From Halomarina salina (lineage in GTDB: Archaea; Halobacteriota; Halobacteria; Halobacteriales; Haloarculaceae), in NCBI RefSeq assembly GCF_023074835.1, contig NZ_JALLGW010000001.1:434001-498000 (forward strand): a stretch of DNA of 64,000 bases, given 5' to 3'. Positions 61,012 to 64,000 of this stretch are shown here, piece by piece. The position numbers were made by a program, and so were the translations under genes. Each line of letters starts with the position of its first letter. The stretch's first letter is position 1. The notes beneath the pieces are model-generated. The model was not told where the DNA came from. It ran no database searches and saw only the letters and a program-made list of their open reading frames with translations.

Positions 61012-61425
61012 TCAGCGGATGTCGGTCGCCTCCCCGGTCGACGCCGCGATGTTCTCCTCGGCCACCGCCATCAGCGCCTCCCACTCGTCGAGCGGACTGA
61101 ACTCGACGAGCACCGTTCCCGCGTCGACCGCGATGGTGTGGTCCGGGGCCATGTAGTAGACGGTCCCCGCCTCGACCACCTCGTCGTGGTCGTCGTACCG
61201 GACGGTCATCCGCCCCGACAGCATGTACCCCCAGTGGGGGCACTGACACCGGTCGTTCGGGAGCCCCTTCAGGAGCGGCGCGTCCTCGTAGTCCTGCAGG
61301 TACGTCTCGTAGCCGACGCGCATGTCACCCCAGTACGCCTCCCGCCAGATGCCCTCGTCCATGCGAAAGGCCGTCTCGAACTCCGGCAGCGTGGCCTGTC
61401 GGCCGTGTGACTCTTCGACTGCCAT
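61012..61425 (-). CDS. Cupin-fold protein, paralogue of 30372-30764
   Basis: The protein has 137 residues from ATG 61425 (MAVEESHGRQATLPEFETAF). PNDRCQCPHWGYMLSGRMTV and VYYMAPDHTIAVDAGTVLVE match the cupin at 30 kb, including the CQCPHWGY block. It is likely a metal-binding sensor or small-molecule binder. It converges with the sugar transporter, eight bases apart. Confidence 0.82.
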   Translation of the reverse strand: MAVEESHGRQATLPEFETAFRMDEGIWREAYWGDMRVGYETYLQDYEDAPLLKGLPNDRCQCPHWGYMLSGRMTVRYDDHDEVVEAGTVYYMAPDHTIAVDAGTVLVEFSPLDEWEALMAVAEENIAASTGEATDIR

Positions 61426-61573
61426 GCCTCGCCTACGCTCGGGAGCGAAATAACTCGAACTCGGTCGGTTCGGACAGTATCGGTACCGTTCTCGTTCGTC
61501 GACGTCGTCACGTTCACCGGAGAATCGCACGCGCTCTCGAGCGACGATTCGATACCAGCACACTGGCGACGGC

Positions 61574-62914
61574 TCAGGTCGCGATGGCGTCCTCGAACTC
61601 CTCGCCGAAGACGAGGAACAGCACGACGCCAACGAGACCGACAGCGCTGGCGACGGTGAACGACAGTTCCGGCGAGTACTCGTACAGCAGACCGCCCAGC
61701 GCGGCGCTCGGGATGACCGCGAAGTTCCGGACGAGGTAGTACGACCCGGTCACCCGCCCGCCCGCGTCGGCCGCTGCGGGGCCGACGATGAGCGCCTTGT
61801 GCGCGGGAAGCCCGGCGAACCGGAGGCCCGAGAACGCGAACAGGAGCGTGACGACCAGCGGGTCCGCGGGCGCGGAGACGAGGAGTATCGGGAACACGGC
61901 GTAGACGAGGAAGCCCAGCGCGACGACCGGTTTCAGGCCGACGCGTCGGGAGAGCGCCGCGACGGGGGCCATCGTCAGGAGCGCGACGGTCATCTCCACC
62001 GCGAGGAGGACGCCGAAGAAGGCGGCGGGGTCGAGTCGCCCGACGACGGGCAGCGTCGCGCCCACTTCGAGGAACTCGACGACGACGATGACGAAGAACG
62101 TGTACACCATCCCGTTGGCGAACCGGACGAGCGTGTCGCCGACGAGCAGCGGCGGCAGTTCCTCGGGGAGCGAGCGCAGGTCCGCGACCACCTGGCCGAC
62201 GCCCGCGAACGACTTGCCCAGGGTGTCCTCGGTGGCGTCGTAGAGGCGGTGCTGGGCGACGGTGCCGACGAACGCGACGGCCGCCGCGATGGCGAGGACG
62301 ACGCGGAAGCCGTCCTCGAACGCGTAGGTGGCGAGGACGGCCGCCGCGACGAGCGGTCCGAGCAGGAAGGCGAGCCTGCGCACGGTCTCCGTCGAGGCGA
62401 ACCCGGTCGCCAGTCGCTCGGGCGTGGTGGCCTGCTTGACGACGGCGAACGTCGCGCCGAGACCGAACGAACTCCAGCACTGCGCGAGCAGGAGTCCGAG
62501 GAAGACGCCGACGGGTATCGTCAGTTCCGGCAGCGAGACCGGCCCCAGCGTCACCGGGCCGGTCGTCACGACGCCGAACACGTCCGCGAACAGCCAGACG
62601 ACGAACCCCAGCGACGACAGCAGGCCGAACAGCGTCAGCGCCCGGCGCGACCCGATGCGGTCCGACAGCGCGCCGCCGGGGTACGGGTACGCGAAGCTGA
62701 TGACGTTCCCGAGCGTGCCGAACAGGCCGATGACGACCGCCCCCGCACCGAGGACGCGGAGGTACTCGGGGACGTAGCGACTCGTCATCTGGAACGCGAG
62801 GCTGAACGCGAACATCGCCAGCGAGAGCACCAGCACGTCGCGCTCGAACGAGACGAACTGCCGGAGCACCCCCCGGACGCTCGACTCGGCCTCCGACTCC
62901 GCCCCGGTTGCCAT
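61574..62914 (-). CDS. MFS transporter
   Basis: The protein has 446 residues and about 12 helices. The two halves carry PYPGGALSDRIGSRRALTLF (loop 2-3) and a similar RRVGLKPVVALGFL. RSLPEELPPLLVGDTLVRFA lies in the central loop. Substrate unknown. Family resemblance is to multidrug and metabolite exporters. Its mRNA would start near ATG 62914. Confidence 0.85.
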   Translation of the reverse strand: MATGAESEAESSVRGVLRQFVSFERDVLVLSLAMFAFSLAFQMTSRYVPEYLRVLGAGAVVIGLFGTLGNVISFAYPYPGGALSDRIGSRRALTLFGLLSSLGFVVWLFADVFGVVTTGPVTLGPVSLPELTIPVGVFLGLLLAQCWSSFGLGATFAVVKQATTPERLATGFASTETVRRLAFLLGPLVAAAVLATYAFEDGFRVVLAIAAAVAFVGTVAQHRLYDATEDTLGKSFAGVGQVVADLRSLPEELPPLLVGDTLVRFANGMVYTFFVIVVVEFLEVGATLPVVGRLDPAAFFGVLLAVEMTVALLTMAPVAALSRRVGLKPVVALGFLVYAVFPILLVSAPADPLVVTLLFAFSGLRFAGLPAHKALIVGPAAADAGGRVTGSYYLVRNFAVIPSAALGGLLYEYSPELSFTVASAVGLVGVVLFLVFGEEFEDAIAT

Positions 62915-63065
62915 ACGGACCCACCGACGCGCCGGGACAAGAAATCGCCTATGTCCGTCACCGACCGCTACTGTGAGAAACGGAGACGCGCCGCCGACGA
63001 GGGGAGAGCAGTCGAGAGCGAAGCGCGAGCGAGAGAGTGCGGAAGAACGTCGGTCGACTCGGGCG

Positions 63066-64000
63066 TCAGCGACGCCGGGCGAGGAACCCGAGGGTCGTCA
63101 CGAGCGCGAGCAGGGCGAGCAGTCCGGTGAACCCGGGACCCGACCCGCCGGAGGAGTCGGCGGTCGTGATGACCCCGTCGGACGCCGTCGGCTCGGTCGT
63201 GGTGGACGTGACGGTCTCGTCCGCCGTCGTCGGCTCGGTCGTGGTGGGCGTCCCCTCGGCGGCCTGCTGGCTCGAGACGCCCTCGACGACGACGGCCTCG
63301 GAGCTGACGCCGGCCTTCACCGCGGTGACGTCGTGCTCGCCGGCGCCGTCGATGGAGAATCGGACGCTCCCCTGGTCGTTCGTCGTGCCGACGGTCTCAC
63401 CGTCGGCGCGGAGGGTGGCGTCGGCGACCACGTCACCGTACTCGTCGGTGACGTCCACCAGGACGGTCTGGCCGACGACGACCTGGGTGTTCGTCGGCGA
63501 GACCGTCAGCGCGGGCGTCCGGTTGACGGTGAGCGTCATCGTGTCGTCGGACTCGCCGATGCGGACCGTCTGGGTGGTCGTCCCGTAACCCCCCTTCGAG
63601 ATGCCGACCTCGAACTCGGCGTTGACGGGGACGCCGATGGAGAACGTCCCGTCCTCGGAGGTGTTGAACTGGCCGAGCGAGCCGACCTTCACGGTCGCCC
63701 CCGCCAGCGTCCGCGCCTCGTCGAAGTGGTCGTCGACGACGCGGAACCGGGCGGTCACCGCACCCTTCTCGACGGAGACCGTCTGGAAGGAGTACGACGA
63801 GCTGACCGACAGCGAGCGTTCGACGGAGTAGTAGCCCGACTTGACGACTTTGAGGTCGTAGTCGCCGCGTTCGAGCGTCTCGGCGTAGAAGCCGCCCTTG
63901 TCGTTCGTCGTCCCGTGGGCGACGGTCGTCCCGTCTCGGCTGATGGCGACGCGAGCATCGGAGAGCGCCTCGCCCTCGGCGGACTCGACGCGGACCGTCG
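63066..64000 (-). CDS. PGF-CTERM surface protein with carboxypeptidase-regulatory-like repeats, N-terminus outside window
   Basis: The frame is open from 63066 to the right edge, so at least 310 C-terminal residues are seen. It contains two or three transthyretin-like repeats (GGFYAETLERGDYDLKVVKS, then GTFSIGVPVNAEFEVGISKG) and a big-like domain (LTVSPTNTQVVVGQTVLVDV). A Thr-rich stalk follows, then a terminal PGF-CTERM signal (SGPGFTGLLALLALVTTLGF, RRR end). The protein is probably exported, glycosylated on the stalk and lipid-anchored by archaeosortase ArtA. A GTG at 63758 is internal, not the start. Confidence 0.9.
   Translation of the reverse strand, partial: TVRVESAEGEALSDARVAISRDGTTVAHGTTNDKGGFYAETLERGDYDLKVVKSGYYSVERSLSVSSSYSFQTVSVEKGAVTARFRVVDDHFDEARTLAGATVKVGSLGQFNTSEDGTFSIGVPVNAEFEVGISKGGYGTTTQTVRIGESDDTMTLTVNRTPALTVSPTNTQVVVGQTVLVDVTDEYGDVVADATLRADGETVGTTNDQGSVRFSIDGAGEHDVTAVKAGVSSEAVVVEGVSSQQAAEGTPTTTEPTTADETVTSTTTEPTASDGVITTADSSGGSGPGFTGLLALLALVTTLGFLARRR

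Overview
The window is chromosomal DNA from an extremely halophilic archaeon (class Halobacteria). The evidence is high G+C, acidic Asp/Glu-rich proteins, leaderless-type promoters, archaeal tRNAs, and a fused double-fold histone, RPA-type single-strand binding protein, UbaA/JAMM (SAMP) genes, queD-queE-queC for archaeosine, haloarchaeal LigA and HalOD1 and PGF-CTERM proteins. No genus can be named from the sequence alone.

Region 1 (1-1285): the 5' part of a Tat-exported protein that runs off the left edge, then a non-coding stretch with three graded copies of the 3' end of a tRNA-Arg gene. Region 2 (1286-15349): an integrated mobile element of about 14 kb, visibly richer in A+T than its surroundings. 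It is bounded by a 44-bp direct repeat whose right copy lies inside tRNA-Arg(GCG). It has three parts. The left arm carries a HEPN (TIGR02391-like) protein and an unknown protein. The core is bounded by two 93-bp inverted repeats and carries a primase-polymerase/helicase fusion, several small zinc proteins, a 362-aa unknown protein and a six-gene overlapping cassette of tiny proteins. The right arm carries a zinc protein, a PD-(D/E)XK nuclease and a tyrosine integrase next to the tRNA. A run of seven hairpins (12147-12389) sits just inside the right inverted repeat. I see no capsid, spike, portal, packaging or conjugation gene, so this is an unclassified integrated plasmid or a very divergent provirus. 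It is the most novel part of the window.

Region 3 (15.4-24.7 kb) is core chromosome: RPA-like protein, APH-like kinase, histone overlapping a histone deacetylase, CCA-adding enzyme, tRNA-Asn, a GIDE-like membrane protein, tRNA-Met and a PrsW-like membrane protein. Region 4 (24.8-30.8 kb) is a metal island: SHOCT and DUF302 proteins, a CopB-type P1B ATPase, a His-rich two-repeat protein, an HTH regulator, a cupin and a zinc ribbon. Region 5 (31-38.2 kb) holds a lipoprotein, an inverted duplication of a DUF4177 plus four-helix membrane protein pair, a ferritin-like protein, a HalOD1 protein, a divergent RtcB and a ComB-like protein.

Region 6 (38.4-49.4 kb) covers HflX, QueD-QueE-QueC, a MutS-like ATPase with an HhH domain, an MBL nuclease, DNA ligase LigA, an MFS transporter and an EthD-like protein. 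Region 7 (49.4-64 kb) has a Tat-exported Thr/Asn/Gly-rich protein, UbaA and JAMM protease genes separated by an A+T-rich restriction-like gene, a BtuF-like protein, DUF1232, rhodanese-MBL, two SDRs, peroxiredoxin, two MFS transporters, a second cupin and the C-terminal part of a PGF-CTERM surface protein.

Coding assignments are by eye from translated motifs. No database search was possible.
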